From: Alphaproteobacteria bacterium
Lineage (GTDB): Bacteria > Pseudomonadota > Alphaproteobacteria > Rickettsiales > UBA3002
Direction of reading: 5' to 3'
NCBI GenBank assembly: GCA_017302575.1
Contig: JAFLDD010000001.1
Coordinates: 1,050,629-1,114,628 of the forward strand
Length of the DNA stretch: 64,000 nucleotides
The notes beneath the pieces were generated by a model. It made no database searches. It was not told where the DNA came from and worked only from the letters and a program-made list of their open reading frames with translations. The translations under genes were made by a program, and so were the position numbers. Shown in pieces: positions 48,513 to 57,904 of the stretch (position 1 is its first letter; every line of letters starts with the position of its first letter).

Positions 48513-50534
48513 TTAATCCGACACGACGAGGCAGCTACCTTGGTTTACTTTCACGCGGCTGCAAACGTCTTTGGCGGCCATTTGTGATGCGAATGGACCC
48601 GTACGTAGGCGGAAGATTGGCTGTGACTGGCTACCTTGTTTAGGGCTTATAATCGCAGGTTTTAATTCATCGAGCGCATCAGCATTGCGGGTGCGCACGT
48701 CTTCCCACGCCATTTTTGCCTCATCCGCCGTGGTGAAGCTGCCAAGCTGTACCCAGAAACCTGAAGCTTGTGGTGCCGTCATATTCGCATAGCGCGCAGA
48801 CTGACCGATGGATTGTGCGTAGCGGTCACGCGGCGCGAAGGTGCTTGCTGATGCGCCCATATCGGTAATTGCACCACACTCCACGTTTTCGTTCTTTTCT
48901 TGAACAGAGTGGCAGAGGATATTGATGAAGCCTTGCTGAGCAAATGGCCCAATGCGCAGTGATACGCGCATGTCACCTTGCTGGCGTGCGACCAGCGAGC
49001 TGGTCGTGCGTACACGCACCACTGGAAAATCCGGGTGAGCGCGGCGATACGCGTCCCAGAAGCTCAGAGCGGCTTGTTGGTCAGGGAAGTAATGGATATG
49101 CGCCCATAATGTCTTTTGAGGCATCGCGGAGCTAGGCGGCGTAATCGGTGTTGCGGGTGGCGGCGGCGGCACATTCTCGGCCACTTGTGGTGGTTCATTC
49201 ACCCCCACGACAGTGCTAGCTGCTTGTTCAACAGGTTCCTGCTTTTTGGTTTCACTTAGCGGAACGCGCTTCGCTTCACCTACTTGCACTTCACCTTGTT
49301 TTTTAAACGGCGCCGCAGGAAGTTCCGATGTTACGATGCTGCCCGTTGACTCAGGCGCCGCAAGCACAGGAGCAGGACCAGACGCAAATGGTGCTGCAGG
49401 TGCTGGCGCCATCTCGCCGCGTGCCATTTGTTCGCGCGCTGCTTCGGTGGGTGGTGGCGGCGGTGGAAGCCTCAGACCTTGATTACCTAACTGTGCATCT
49501 GCTGGCGGGATAGGTAGCGGCGCAGCTTGTTGCTGAAATGGTTGTGACGATTCTGGTGCAAGCACTGGTGGTGGTGGCGAGAAAGGATTAGACGCAGGCG
49601 GTGCGGCGGCTTCAATAGGTGGTGCTGCAAGCGGCGCTGACTCAGCCACTGGTGGCGTTAGAGGCTGTGGCGCGGCTTCTGCTGGTGGCGCGGCAGGAGC
49701 AATCGGTGCAGGCGGCGCGAGAGCGGCCATGTCTTGGGTTGCGACATCGTCCACTGGTGCGGCACGCCTTGCGGCAGCTTCTTTTTGTGCAATCGCATCT
49801 GCTTCCAGCTTGCGCATTGCCCATGCGTCCTTTTCGTCCTCGTCATCATCACTGTCGAGCCATGACCAGAACGAATCATCATCGTCCTCTTCTTGTTGCG
49901 CACGCTTTGGCGCAGGAATTGGTGCGGCGTTTGGTTGTGGGATCAGGCGTGGAGCATTAGCCGCCTCGTCCATGGTTTTGAGCATGGCAGTCTTGCTCTC
50001 TTCCGCCACTGGTGAAATCACTTTTTCAATCGTCTTGATGTTTTCTGGATCACGTGCGGGGATAGGCTTACTGTCTGTGTGGATGGTTTTTTCGTCCTCT
50101 ACCGCAGGTACGATGCCAGCTTGTTGAACCGCAGGTGCCGTGCCAGGAATCACCATTGCTGTTTCAACGACGTAGCATTCGTCGCCTTGGCTCGCCAACT
50201 GTGCACATACAGACTGCGCGTCTTCGCGCGTTTTGGCGGGGCCAGCTTGGGTGCGGTACACGGTTAAATTATCCGGCGGCATGGTGATTTCACGAATCAC
50301 GGCTGGGTATTTTGCCAGCATACCTGCGTGCTTGTCACCAATCGCTTTAATCTTGGCGTCAGCTTCCTGTTTGGTTTCGAAGGAGCCGAACTGAAGCATA
50401 AACACGGTAGGCTGAGCCGCACGCGCATTGGTTGCGAAAATCGCAATCACGAGAGCAGAGCCAATCACTAATGGACGCGTTAATGCCGAGAAAATCACGA
50501 GTGTACTCGCTTGTTGAATCGTTTTATTGCCCAT
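48513..50534 (-). CDS. Triple-SPOR-domain exported protein with proline-rich middle
   Basis: 673 residues. N-terminal hydrophobic signal/anchor (LVIGSALVIAIFATNARA). SPOR-like domain 1 (VFMLQFGSFETKQEADAKI) ends in CAQLASQGDECYVVE. A 300-residue Pro/Ala-rich linker follows, with an acidic patch (EEDDDDSFWSWLDSDDDED). Two more SPOR-type domains are LWAHIHYFPDQQAALSFWD and GFWVQLGSFTTADEAKMAWE, the last ending CSRVKVNQGSCLVVSD. SPOR domains bind denuded peptidoglycan at division sites, so a septal or envelope role is likely. It is divergent from lysS. Confidence 0.85.
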   Translation of the reverse strand: MGNKTIQQASTLVIFSALTRPLVIGSALVIAIFATNARAAQPTVFMLQFGSFETKQEADAKIKAIGDKHAGMLAKYPAVIREITMPPDNLTVYRTQAGPAKTREDAQSVCAQLASQGDECYVVETAMVIPGTAPAVQQAGIVPAVEDEKTIHTDSKPIPARDPENIKTIEKVISPVAEESKTAMLKTMDEAANAPRLIPQPNAAPIPAPKRAQQEEDDDDSFWSWLDSDDDEDEKDAWAMRKLEADAIAQKEAAARRAAPVDDVATQDMAALAPPAPIAPAAPPAEAAPQPLTPPVAESAPLAAPPIEAAAPPASNPFSPPPPVLAPESSQPFQQQAAPLPIPPADAQLGNQGLRLPPPPPPTEAAREQMARGEMAPAPAAPFASGPAPVLAAPESTGSIVTSELPAAPFKKQGEVQVGEAKRVPLSETKKQEPVEQAASTVVGVNEPPQVAENVPPPPPATPITPPSSAMPQKTLWAHIHYFPDQQAALSFWDAYRRAHPDFPVVRVRTTSSLVARQQGDMRVSLRIGPFAQQGFINILCHSVQEKNENVECGAITDMGASASTFAPRDRYAQSIGQSARYANMTAPQASGFWVQLGSFTTADEAKMAWEDVRTRNADALDELKPAIISPKQGSQSQPIFRLRTGPFASQMAAKDVCSRVKVNQGSCLVVSD

Positions 50535-50628
50535 AGGCTTAGGACAAAGGTTCTAGGGGTGCAAGCAGTTTTGGTCTAGTTATTAACATCTCATTTACAG
50601 TCACGGTTTCTGCCTATAAGAAAGGCAT

Positions 50629-52203
50629 ATGAATCCACATGGAATGACAGCAAAGGCTTGGCCGTTTGAGGAAGCACGCGCACTACTCGCGCGCATTCAA
50701 AAACACGGGAATCCTAAAGGCTACGTATTATTTGAAACAGGCTATGGGCCTTCGGGACTGCCGCATATCGGCACGTTCGGCGAGGTCGCACGCACCAGCA
50801 TGGTTCGCGCTGCGTTCGAGCAGATTTCCGATATACCAACCAAGTTGATTTGCTTCAGCGATGATATGGATGGGCTGCGTAAAGTGCCTGATAATTTACC
50901 TAATCAGGAAATGATTGCAGCGAATATCGGTAAGCCCCTCACCGCTATCCCCGACCCATTCGGTACGCATGAAAGCTTTGGCCACCACATGAATGCGCGT
51001 TTGCGCGCGTTTCTTGACCATTTCGGCTTCGACTATGAATTCAAATCCTCGACCGCTACTTATAAGAGCGGCGAATTCGACCAAGCGCTGTTGACCATCT
51101 TGCGTAATCACGAGAAGGTGATGAAAGTCATGCTGCCAACGCTCGGTGAAGAGCGCCAGCAGACCTACTTCCCGTTTCTTCCTGTCTCGCCGCGCTCGGG
51201 CAAGGTATTGCTTGCTAAAGTCAATAAGGTGGACACAGAGGCAGGCACGATCACCTATGTCGAAGAGGATGGTTCGGAAGAAACCGTGCCCGTTACTGGC
51301 GGTCACTGCAAGCTGCAATGGAAGCCTGATATGGGTATGCGCTGGGCGGCGCTTGGCGTTGATTATGAAATGTATGGCAAGGACCACCTTGCGAGCGCGC
51401 CTCTTTACGATGCGATCTGTAAAATTGCAGGCGGCATTCCACCGCAACAGATGATGTTCGAACTTTTCCTCGATGCGGAAGGTCAGAAAATCTCGAAATC
51501 AAAAGGCAATGGTATTACGATTGACGAGTGGCTGACCTACGCGCCCAGCGAATCGCTGGCACTTTATATGTTCACCAAGCCACGCACCGCGAAGAAACTA
51601 CACTTCGATGTCATTCCTCAACAGGTTGACGACTATCTGACCTATGTTGAGAAATATCCGTTGGCTGAGGATGCGGCGAAGCTTGAGAATCCCGCTTGGT
51701 ATATCCATGCAGGTCATGTGCCGGCGCCTGAAAGCAACGTGAAATTTAGCCTGCTACTGAATCTTGTTTCTGCCTGTAACGCGGAAGATAAAAGCGTGCT
51801 TTGGGGCTTCCTGAAGCGTGAGTTACCGAACGCAACGCCAGAAAATTCGCCGATGCTTGATAAGCTATGCGGCTTTGCCGTGCGTTATTATCATGACTTC
51901 GTGAAACCAACCAAACAGTTCCGTGCACCGACCGAGCATGAGCGCACCGCACTTACGGACTTACGCGCCTATCTCACCACCGTTGCGGATGGCACGCCTT
52001 CCGATGAGATCATGACGAAGATTTATGACTTCGGCCTGAAGTATTACAGCAAAGAGACGATGCGTGATTGGTTCAAGGCGATGTATGAAACGCTGCTTGG
52101 TTCACAGCAAGGCCCACGCATGGGTTCATTCATTGCGCTGTTCGGTGCGAAAGAAACCATTGCGCTGATTGATAATGCGCTTAAGCAGCAGGCTGCGGCC
52201 TAG
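50629..52203 (+). CDS. lysS: Class I lysyl-tRNA synthetase
   Basis: 524 residues. Class I LysRS signatures are clear: the HIGH-type motif GYGPSGLPHIGTFGEVART, KISKSKGNGI as KMSKS, and the C-terminal helical bundle. It attaches lysine to tRNA-Lys; most bacteria use the unrelated class II enzyme, whereas many alphaproteobacteria use this archaeal-type one. AAGAAAGG lies before the ATG. The next gene begins directly after its stop. Confidence 0.95.
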   Translation: MNPHGMTAKAWPFEEARALLARIQKHGNPKGYVLFETGYGPSGLPHIGTFGEVARTSMVRAAFEQISDIPTKLICFSDDMDGLRKVPDNLPNQEMIAANIGKPLTAIPDPFGTHESFGHHMNARLRAFLDHFGFDYEFKSSTATYKSGEFDQALLTILRNHEKVMKVMLPTLGEERQQTYFPFLPVSPRSGKVLLAKVNKVDTEAGTITYVEEDGSEETVPVTGGHCKLQWKPDMGMRWAALGVDYEMYGKDHLASAPLYDAICKIAGGIPPQQMMFELFLDAEGQKISKSKGNGITIDEWLTYAPSESLALYMFTKPRTAKKLHFDVIPQQVDDYLTYVEKYPLAEDAAKLENPAWYIHAGHVPAPESNVKFSLLLNLVSACNAEDKSVLWGFLKRELPNATPENSPMLDKLCGFAVRYYHDFVKPTKQFRAPTEHERTALTDLRAYLTTVADGTPSDEIMTKIYDFGLKYYSKETMRDWFKAMYETLLGSQQGPRMGSFIALFGAKETIALIDNALKQQAAA

Positions 52204-53010
52204 ATGACACTCTCTAAAATCGCTACGCAGTATGATGCATTTATCATCGACCTTTGGGGCGTGATACATGATGGTACAGCGCTTTACCCTGGCGTTGCGG
52301 AAGCATTGGCATCGCTTGCACCGAAGCCTGTTATTTTTCTTTCCAACGCACCACGCCGTGCATTCAAAGTCGAAAAGGTGCTGGATGGTTACGGCATCCC
52401 GCGTAGTCACTATGAGCGGATTATTACCTCTGGCGAGGTGGCGTATGAAATGCTGGCTCAAGAAACAACGCCAAAGGGCTATTACTATCTCGGCCCCAGT
52501 AAAGACGAAGACGTGCTGGATGACTTAACACAGTACCGCAGTGTTGGAATCGATGAGGCATCGTTTGTACTAAACACAGGCTATGAGGTGGATTTCCAGC
52601 CTCATGATGAGGTGAAGCCTACGCTTCAAAAACTACTGGCGCGGGATTTGCCGCTTTGGTGCATTAACCCTGATTATGAAGTGGTGAAGCAAGACGGCAC
52701 CTCCATGCTGTGCGCGGGAGCATTGGCGCAGGAATATGAACGCATGGGCGGGCGTGTTATTTTCATCGGTAAGCCACACCAGAATGTCTATGATGCTGCG
52801 AAGAAGCATTTCCCGAATGACGCAAAGTTGCTCATGATTGGTGACAACCCTGATACCGATATTGCGGGCGCCAAAGCTGCTAAGTTAGATTCCCTACTAC
52901 TCACGGGCGGCGTGCTTAAAGTACAGCACGGTAAGGTGTTAAATGAAGCAGAAGCGCGCATGATTTGCCCCGATGCTACGCACGTATTGCCTGCTTTCTC
53001 TATTATATAA
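52204..53010 (+). CDS. HAD-IIA family phosphatase (TIGR01459 type)
   Basis: 268 residues. Motif I is DLWGVIHDG, motif II IFLSNAPRRAF, and the C-terminal motifs are FIGKPHQNVYD and LMIGDNPDTDIAGAKAA. The first aspartate is kept (IIDLWGV). Proteins of this alphaproteobacterial subgroup are phosphatases of unknown substrate, often beside lysS or ribF. It starts one base after lysS and is likely co-transcribed. Confidence 0.9.
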   Translation: MTLSKIATQYDAFIIDLWGVIHDGTALYPGVAEALASLAPKPVIFLSNAPRRAFKVEKVLDGYGIPRSHYERIITSGEVAYEMLAQETTPKGYYYLGPSKDEDVLDDLTQYRSVGIDEASFVLNTGYEVDFQPHDEVKPTLQKLLARDLPLWCINPDYEVVKQDGTSMLCAGALAQEYERMGGRVIFIGKPHQNVYDAAKKHFPNDAKLLMIGDNPDTDIAGAKAAKLDSLLLTGGVLKVQHGKVLNEAEARMICPDATHVLPAFSII

Positions 53011-53034
53011 TGGCTTCGGACATCGTCATACTGA

Positions 53035-53607
53035 CTAGTCCTTCGCGCCGCTTCGCGGGCTCATGGCTGGCTCGGACGTTCTGTCCTCGCTGAGCGCCTT
53101 CTTCAACCATGCTTCATGCTGCATGTCGGTCCAGTTGGTCGCACCTGCCCAGTAGGCGATGATTTTCCCCTCGCGATTGATGAGAAATGTCATCGGCAAC
53201 GCGTCCCACTCTAAGGCTTGGCTGACTTCACCTCTATCGACCGCGAGGTGCGGCAGCTTCAAGCCTGATTTGTCGAAGAAATCACGTATCGTTTGGTAAG
53301 GCTTACTGTCGAGGGAAAGCGGCAGCACTATCAGCCCCTTATCGCCCCAGTCTTTTTCCAGCGCGTCGAGGGTGGGCAATTCCTTAAGGCATGGCACACA
53401 CCACGTAGCCCAGAGATTCAGCAGCACTGCGTGGCCCTTGAAATCCTTCAGGCTACGCATGCCTGAGAGCATTTGCATTTTGCCATCAGGCACCGCAATA
53501 GGCGTATCATAGGCTATCCAGCTATAATACTTGCTCTCTTTAGCGAGTGCGCTCGCAGAAATGATTGCGATGCACGCGAAAGCCGCTATATGTCGAAGGG
53601 TCATCAT
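53035..53607 (-). CDS. TlpA-like thiol:disulfide oxidoreductase
   Basis: About 190 residues. Signal segment (HIAAFACIAIISASALA), then a periplasmic thioredoxin fold with LLNLWATWCVPCLKELPTL; the WCVPC active site and cis-proline region DALPMTFLINREGKI are present. TlpA-type proteins keep apo-cytochromes or copper chaperones reduced, and here could help mature the cbb3 and c-type cytochromes. The start is at ATG 53607 or the adjacent 53604. It is divergent from argH. Confidence 0.9.
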   Translation of the reverse strand: MMTLRHIAAFACIAIISASALAKESKYYSWIAYDTPIAVPDGKMQMLSGMRSLKDFKGHAVLLNLWATWCVPCLKELPTLDALEKDWGDKGLIVLPLSLDSKPYQTIRDFFDKSGLKLPHLAVDRGEVSQALEWDALPMTFLINREGKIIAYWAGATNWTDMQHEAWLKKALSEDRTSEPAMSPRSGAKD

Positions 53608-53619
53608 GAGGTGAATATA

Positions 53620-55020
53620 GTGAGTAAACAGAAAACATCCAAGGCTAATCCCATGTGGGGCGGCCACTTCGCCAAAGGCCCTGCCGAGGCTTTCGCCGCT
53701 ATCAATCCATCGATTGACGTGGATAAGCGCCTCTACCGTGAGGATGTTGCGGGCTCAATCGCCCATGCGAGCATGCTTGCCTCGAAACAGATTATTTCCC
53801 GCAAGGACGCAGACTTGATTGAAAAAGGTCTCAAGCAGATTCTGGGGGAGATTGAAGCGGGAAAATTTACCTTCAGCACCGCACTTGAAGATATTCATAT
53901 GAATATTGAAGCACGCTTGAAGACGCTGATTGGTGATGCGGCAGGTCGTCTTCACACAGCGCGTTCGCGCAATGACCAAGTTGCTACCGACTTGCGACTT
54001 TACACGCGCCGTATCATCACGGAGATGGACAGCGCGCTGCGCAATGTTCAAGTAGCATTGTTGGCTCAAGCCGAAAAACACACGGACACTATTCTGCCTG
54101 GCATGACGCATTTGCAGCCCGCACAGCCGATAGTGTTTGCGCATCACCTTCTCGCGTATGTCGAGATGTTCCAGCGCGACCGTGCGCGGTTGGATGATGC
54201 AGCCGTGCGCCTTAATGAATCACCGCTTGGTGCAGCAGCATTAGCGGGAACCACCTACCCGATTGATCGTCATAAGACAGCGAAGGCACTTGGTTTTTCT
54301 GCACCGATGAATAACTCGCTCGACGCGGTTTCCGACCGCGACTATGTGATGGAAGTGCTGGCCGCACTTTCGATTATTGCGGTGCATTTGTCGCGCTTGG
54401 CAGAAGAATTGATTTTCTGGAGCAACCCCATGGTTGGCTTCATTAAGATGAGCGATGCCTTTACGAGCGGCTCGTCCATCATGCCACAAAAACGCAACCC
54501 TGATGCGGCTGAACTGATTCGCGGTAAAAGCGGCAGCGTGGTGGGAGCACTCAATAGCGTGTTGGTGACGATGAAGTCGCTGCCTCTGGCATATAATAAA
54601 GACATGCAGGAAGATAAGCGCGCTTTCTTTCAAGCGATTGATGATACGCTTATGAGCCTCAAGGCTATGAGCGGCATGATTGCGGATATGACCGTAAATA
54701 AGAAACGCATGGCCGAAGCCGCAGGGCTTGGCTATCTCAACGCAACTGATTTGGCGGATTGGCTGGTACAGAAGTTGGGCATCGCCTTCCGTGATGCACA
54801 CCACATCACTGGTAAGCTGGTGCAAATGGCTGAGAAAAAGGGCTGCACGCTTGATGATTTGTCGCTCAAAGAAATGCAGTCCGCGCATCATAAAATTACG
54901 GCGGATATTTATAAAGCAATTACCTTGCAAGCGTGCGTAGCGCGTCGTCAGAGCTTTGGCGGTACCGCACCAGAGCAGGTTAAAAAAGCAATCAGCAAAG
55001 CGAAGAAGGATTATCTATGA
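53620..55020 (+). CDS. argH: ArgH, argininosuccinate lyase
   Basis: 466 residues from GTG 53620, which has GAGGTG upstream and begins right before the conserved WGGHFAKGPAEAF; the longer open frame has no start signal. Family marks are ARSRNDQVATDLRLYTR, HLQPAQPIVFAHHLLAY and the fumarase-superfamily signature GSSIMPQKRNPD. It cleaves argininosuccinate to arginine and fumarate. The lipoprotein gene overlaps its last four bases (ATGA), then lysA follows, the usual alphaproteobacterial order. Confidence 0.95.
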   Translation: MSKQKTSKANPMWGGHFAKGPAEAFAAINPSIDVDKRLYREDVAGSIAHASMLASKQIISRKDADLIEKGLKQILGEIEAGKFTFSTALEDIHMNIEARLKTLIGDAAGRLHTARSRNDQVATDLRLYTRRIITEMDSALRNVQVALLAQAEKHTDTILPGMTHLQPAQPIVFAHHLLAYVEMFQRDRARLDDAAVRLNESPLGAAALAGTTYPIDRHKTAKALGFSAPMNNSLDAVSDRDYVMEVLAALSIIAVHLSRLAEELIFWSNPMVGFIKMSDAFTSGSSIMPQKRNPDAAELIRGKSGSVVGALNSVLVTMKSLPLAYNKDMQEDKRAFFQAIDDTLMSLKAMSGMIADMTVNKKRMAEAAGLGYLNATDLADWLVQKLGIAFRDAHHITGKLVQMAEKKGCTLDDLSLKEMQSAHHKITADIYKAITLQACVARRQSFGGTAPEQVKKAISKAKKDYL

Positions 55021-55202
55021 GGAGCTGTGTAGCACTCTTAGGTTGTGCAGCATTGCTTGCAGCATGCGGTATCCAGCGCCCACTCATTGCGCCAAAAGAT
55101 ATTCCCGCGTACGAGCAGAAGCAGCAAGAAAAACTACAGCGCAAGAAGCAGTTTGAAGAAGATCAATTGCGTAAACAACAAGCGCAGACTCCGAGCATTT
55201 AA
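55017..55202 (+). CDS. Small lipoprotein (LptM/YifL-like position)
   Basis: 61 residues: a signal with lipobox LLAACGIQRP, so the mature protein begins at Cys16, then a charged, Gln/Lys-rich helical tail. A small lipoprotein of this kind is found between argH and lysA in many alphaproteobacteria, and between other genes near dapF in enterobacteria, where LptM helps mature the LptD/E translocon. The function here is inferred from position and size. Overlaps argH and abuts lysA. Confidence 0.8.
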   Translation: MRSCVALLGCAALLAACGIQRPLIAPKDIPAYEQKQQEKLQRKKQFEEDQLRKQQAQTPSI

Positions 55203-56458
55203 TGGACCATTTCACCTATAAGCATTCTCAGCTTCATGCAGAAGAAGTGGCCATCGCTGATATTGCAGCAGCCGTTGGTACGCCGTTCTATGTTTATTCG
55301 CACAGCACACTTACCCACCATTTCCGTGTGTTTCATGATGCGTTGAAATCCCTGAATCCATTGGTGTGTTTTGCCGTCAAGGCCAATAGCAACGTTGCGG
55401 TGCTCGCAACGCTCGCCAAGGCTGGAAGCGGTGCTGATGTCGTGTCAGAGGGCGAGTTGCGCCGCGCGCTAGCAGCAGGTATTTCGCCCGATAAGATCGT
55501 ATTTTCGGGCGTGGGGAAAACACGTGAAGAAATGCGCTATGCGCTAAGCCAAAAGATTTTTCAATTCAACGTCGAGTCAGAGCGTGAATTATTAGCGCTG
55601 AACGAAGTGGCGCTCTCTATGGGTGTTAAGGCGCCCATCGCGCTGCGTGTGAATCCCGACGTGGATGCAGCAACGCACGCCAAAATATCGACGGGTAAAA
55701 AAGAAAACAAATTCGGTATTGATATTGATATTGCTCCTAAAATATACGCGCATGCCGCAACGCTTGCTGGCATCAATGTGCAAGGCGTCTCGATACATAT
55801 TGGCTCACAGCTTACTTCGCTTGACCCTTTCAAAGCAGCGTATTTGCGCGTGCGCGAACTGGTAGAATTATTGCGCACGTCAGGCGTGGCGATTCGTACC
55901 ATCGATTTAGGCGGTGGACTTGGAGTGCCCTACACGCAAGCAGATGCAGCGCCGCCACCACCCGCAGATTATGCCAAGATTGTGCGTGAAGCCGTGGGCG
56001 ATTTAGGTGCACAGCTCATTTTTGAACCTGGGCGCTTGATCGCTGGTAATGCGGGTTTGCTAGTCACTAAAGTAGTGTATGTGAAACATGCTGCGCATAC
56101 GTATGTCATTATCGATGCGGGCATGAATGATTTATTGCGCCCTGCCCTTTACGATGCGGTGCATGAGATTGTGCCCGTGTCTGAAACTACTGTGAAGCCG
56201 TCAACGGTTAGCGTTGTAGGGCCGGTGTGTGAATCGAGTGATGTGTTCGTCAAAGACTATGCGATGCCATTACCTGCAGAAGGCGATTTGCTGGCACTGC
56301 GCACGGCGGGCGCTTACGGTGCGACTATGTCGAATAGCTATAATTCACGGCTACTGATTCCTGAAGTGATGGTGAAGGGCAGCGAGTTTTCGGTGATTCG
56401 CCCACGCCCTAGCTATGAAGAGATGCTGGCGCAAGAATCTGTGCCTAAGTGGATTTAG
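55202..56458 (+). CDS. lysA: LysA, diaminopimelate decarboxylase
   Basis: 418 residues. PLP-binding lysine in VCFAVKANSNVAVLATLA, HIGSQLTSLDPF, GGGLGVPY, EPGRLIAGNAG and the active-site cysteine segment GPVCESSDVF. It makes lysine from meso-diaminopimelate, the last step of the pathway. It is the third gene of the argH operon. A GC-rich hairpin lies just after its stop. Confidence 0.96.
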   Translation: MDHFTYKHSQLHAEEVAIADIAAAVGTPFYVYSHSTLTHHFRVFHDALKSLNPLVCFAVKANSNVAVLATLAKAGSGADVVSEGELRRALAAGISPDKIVFSGVGKTREEMRYALSQKIFQFNVESERELLALNEVALSMGVKAPIALRVNPDVDAATHAKISTGKKENKFGIDIDIAPKIYAHAATLAGINVQGVSIHIGSQLTSLDPFKAAYLRVRELVELLRTSGVAIRTIDLGGGLGVPYTQADAAPPPPADYAKIVREAVGDLGAQLIFEPGRLIAGNAGLLVTKVVYVKHAAHTYVIIDAGMNDLLRPALYDAVHEIVPVSETTVKPSTVSVVGPVCESSDVFVKDYAMPLPAEGDLLALRTAGAYGATMSNSYNSRLLIPEVMVKGSEFSVIRPRPSYEEMLAQESVPKWI

Positions 56459-56467
56459 TTTTAAGTC

Positions 56468-56486
56468 GAGGGGGTCTTACCCCCTC
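56468..56486. terminator. Hairpin between lysA and hpt
   Basis: GAGGGGGT-CTT-ACCCCCTC is an eight-base-pair hairpin nine bases after the lysA stop. There is no T-run, so termination would depend on other factors. It lies between convergent genes and could serve both. A further GC-rich stem (CCGCTTCGCGG) follows within 25 bases. Confidence 0.55.
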
Positions 56487-56534
56487 AGTGACTCCCCCGC
56501 CGCTTCGCGGCTCGCGCAGCTGCGGCGCTACGCA

Positions 56535-57071
56535 TCAATGAACATCCAAATACCCAATAAACGGCAGCTCGCGGTAGTGATTCGCGTAATCTAGGCCGTA
56601 ACCCACGACGAACTTATCAGGGATGCTGAATCCGACGAAATCAGCTTTGGCGGCGACCTCAAGCTTACCTGGCTTTTCAAGCAGCATAGCGACCTTTATT
56701 GACTCTGCGCCTCGCGACTTTAGCAAATCAAGCGCATAGCTTAGCGTGCGACCCGTTTCCAGAATATCGTCCACTACGAGAATGGTTTTACCTTTGACGT
56801 CTTCCGTCAGGTCGCGGCCCACTTTTACCTCGCCAGAACTTTGCGTGCCTGCGCCATAGCTTTGCAGCGTCATGAAGTCGATTTGCGGGTGAATTCCGAT
56901 GGCGCATAGCTCGCGCACTAAATCGGCGGTGAACATGAAAGAACCGCGCAGCAGCGACACAATCAAGAAATCACCACTGATATTCGCAGCGATTTCTGCC
57001 GCCAACGCTTCGACGCGGTCTTTGATCTCTGCTGCCGTGTAGAGCACGGGAATGCTACGTTTTTCTGCCAT
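56535..57071 (-). CDS. hpt: Hpt, hypoxanthine phosphoribosyltransferase
   Basis: 178 residues. Purine salvage: hypoxanthine or guanine plus PRPP to IMP or GMP. The PRPP-binding loop ILVVDDILETGRTLSYAL, the flexible loop SYGAGTQSSGEV and the base-binding VGYGLDYANHYRELPFIG are all present. Its start overlaps the stop of the zinc-ribbon gene by one base, so the two form an operon. Confidence 0.95.
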   Translation of the reverse strand: MAEKRSIPVLYTAAEIKDRVEALAAEIAANISGDFLIVSLLRGSFMFTADLVRELCAIGIHPQIDFMTLQSYGAGTQSSGEVKVGRDLTEDVKGKTILVVDDILETGRTLSYALDLLKSRGAESIKVAMLLEKPGKLEVAAKADFVGFSIPDKFVVGYGLDYANHYRELPFIGYLDVH

Positions 57072-57847
57072 TAGCGGAACATCATGTCGAGCGGGTGGCC
57101 GACATCCACAACCAGTTGTACAACATTGTGCCCAAAGCTGGTCTCGGCATTGGTAATGCGGAATGGATAAATTTCGCCAGGCTTGAGAGGTTTGTTCACC
57201 TCATATTCACGTTCCCAGACTGTGTCGCTATTACGGTCCAGCATTTTCACGCGCACCGTTGGCACCATACGCTCGGATGCTTCTTGGTTCACGATATTAC
57301 CGCTAATCAGATAACGGGTGCGCTGCCCTTCGCGTTGCGGCTGCATCGCGATGTCAGCAAGCACCACACCATCGGTAGCTACAACACCCATCAACCGGTA
57401 AATGGGGCCGACAATCGGCGCATTCGCCCAGCTAGGGAAATAGGCGTAAAACGCAAGAACGAGCCAGCAAGCAGCAAGTGCAGGCGCAGCGATTTTGAAG
57501 GGTCTAACAGGTACGTCAAAGCGCGGTTTAGAGGGCTTTGCGGGAGATTTCGGCGCAGCATTAGACAGGGCAGCCTCAATAGCGGCCATTGCCTTTGCGT
57601 CCTCCTCGGAAGTGGGTTGTGTTGCTGGTGCAGCGACTTCATCAATCGTTTCAGGAACGTCCGTTACTTTGCTGAGCTCTGTTAAGAAATCCGTATCAAC
57701 GGCAACGTTACGCGGCTCTTGCGGAATCGGCGGCAGGGCGTTCCACTGGTGCTTACACGCGCTACAGCGCACAGCGCGTCCCGTCGCGGGGATTGCGCCG
57801 TCAGGTACATTGAATTGCGCGTGGCAACTTGGACATTCCAAAAGCAT
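57071..57847 (-). CDS. MJ0042-type zinc-ribbon membrane protein with DUF3426-like domain
   Basis: 258 residues. The N-terminal zinc ribbon MLLECPSCHAQFNVPDG with the second pair CSACKHQW matches the MJ0042 family. An acidic linker follows, then one membrane helix (APALAACWLVLAFYAYFPSW) and an extracytoplasmic beta-domain (VRKM-type pattern near TVRVKMLDRNSDTVWERE). The function is unknown; in many alphaproteobacteria it stands next to ftsE, as here (divergent, 57 bases). Confidence 0.85.
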   Translation of the reverse strand: MLLECPSCHAQFNVPDGAIPATGRAVRCSACKHQWNALPPIPQEPRNVAVDTDFLTELSKVTDVPETIDEVAAPATQPTSEEDAKAMAAIEAALSNAAPKSPAKPSKPRFDVPVRPFKIAAPALAACWLVLAFYAYFPSWANAPIVGPIYRLMGVVATDGVVLADIAMQPQREGQRTRYLISGNIVNQEASERMVPTVRVKMLDRNSDTVWEREYEVNKPLKPGEIYPFRITNAETSFGHNVVQLVVDVGHPLDMMFR

Positions 57848-57904
57848 GTGTGCAAGCTAGCGGATTTTGATTGCTGTTTCCAGCCTATATCGTAGATATC
57901 CACT

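Noticed and set aside
53010-53040. GC-rich CCGCTTCGCGG-type stem near tlpA similar to that after lysA
   Set aside because: The two short stems are not alignable beyond the palindrome itself, so a shared repeat element is not supported.
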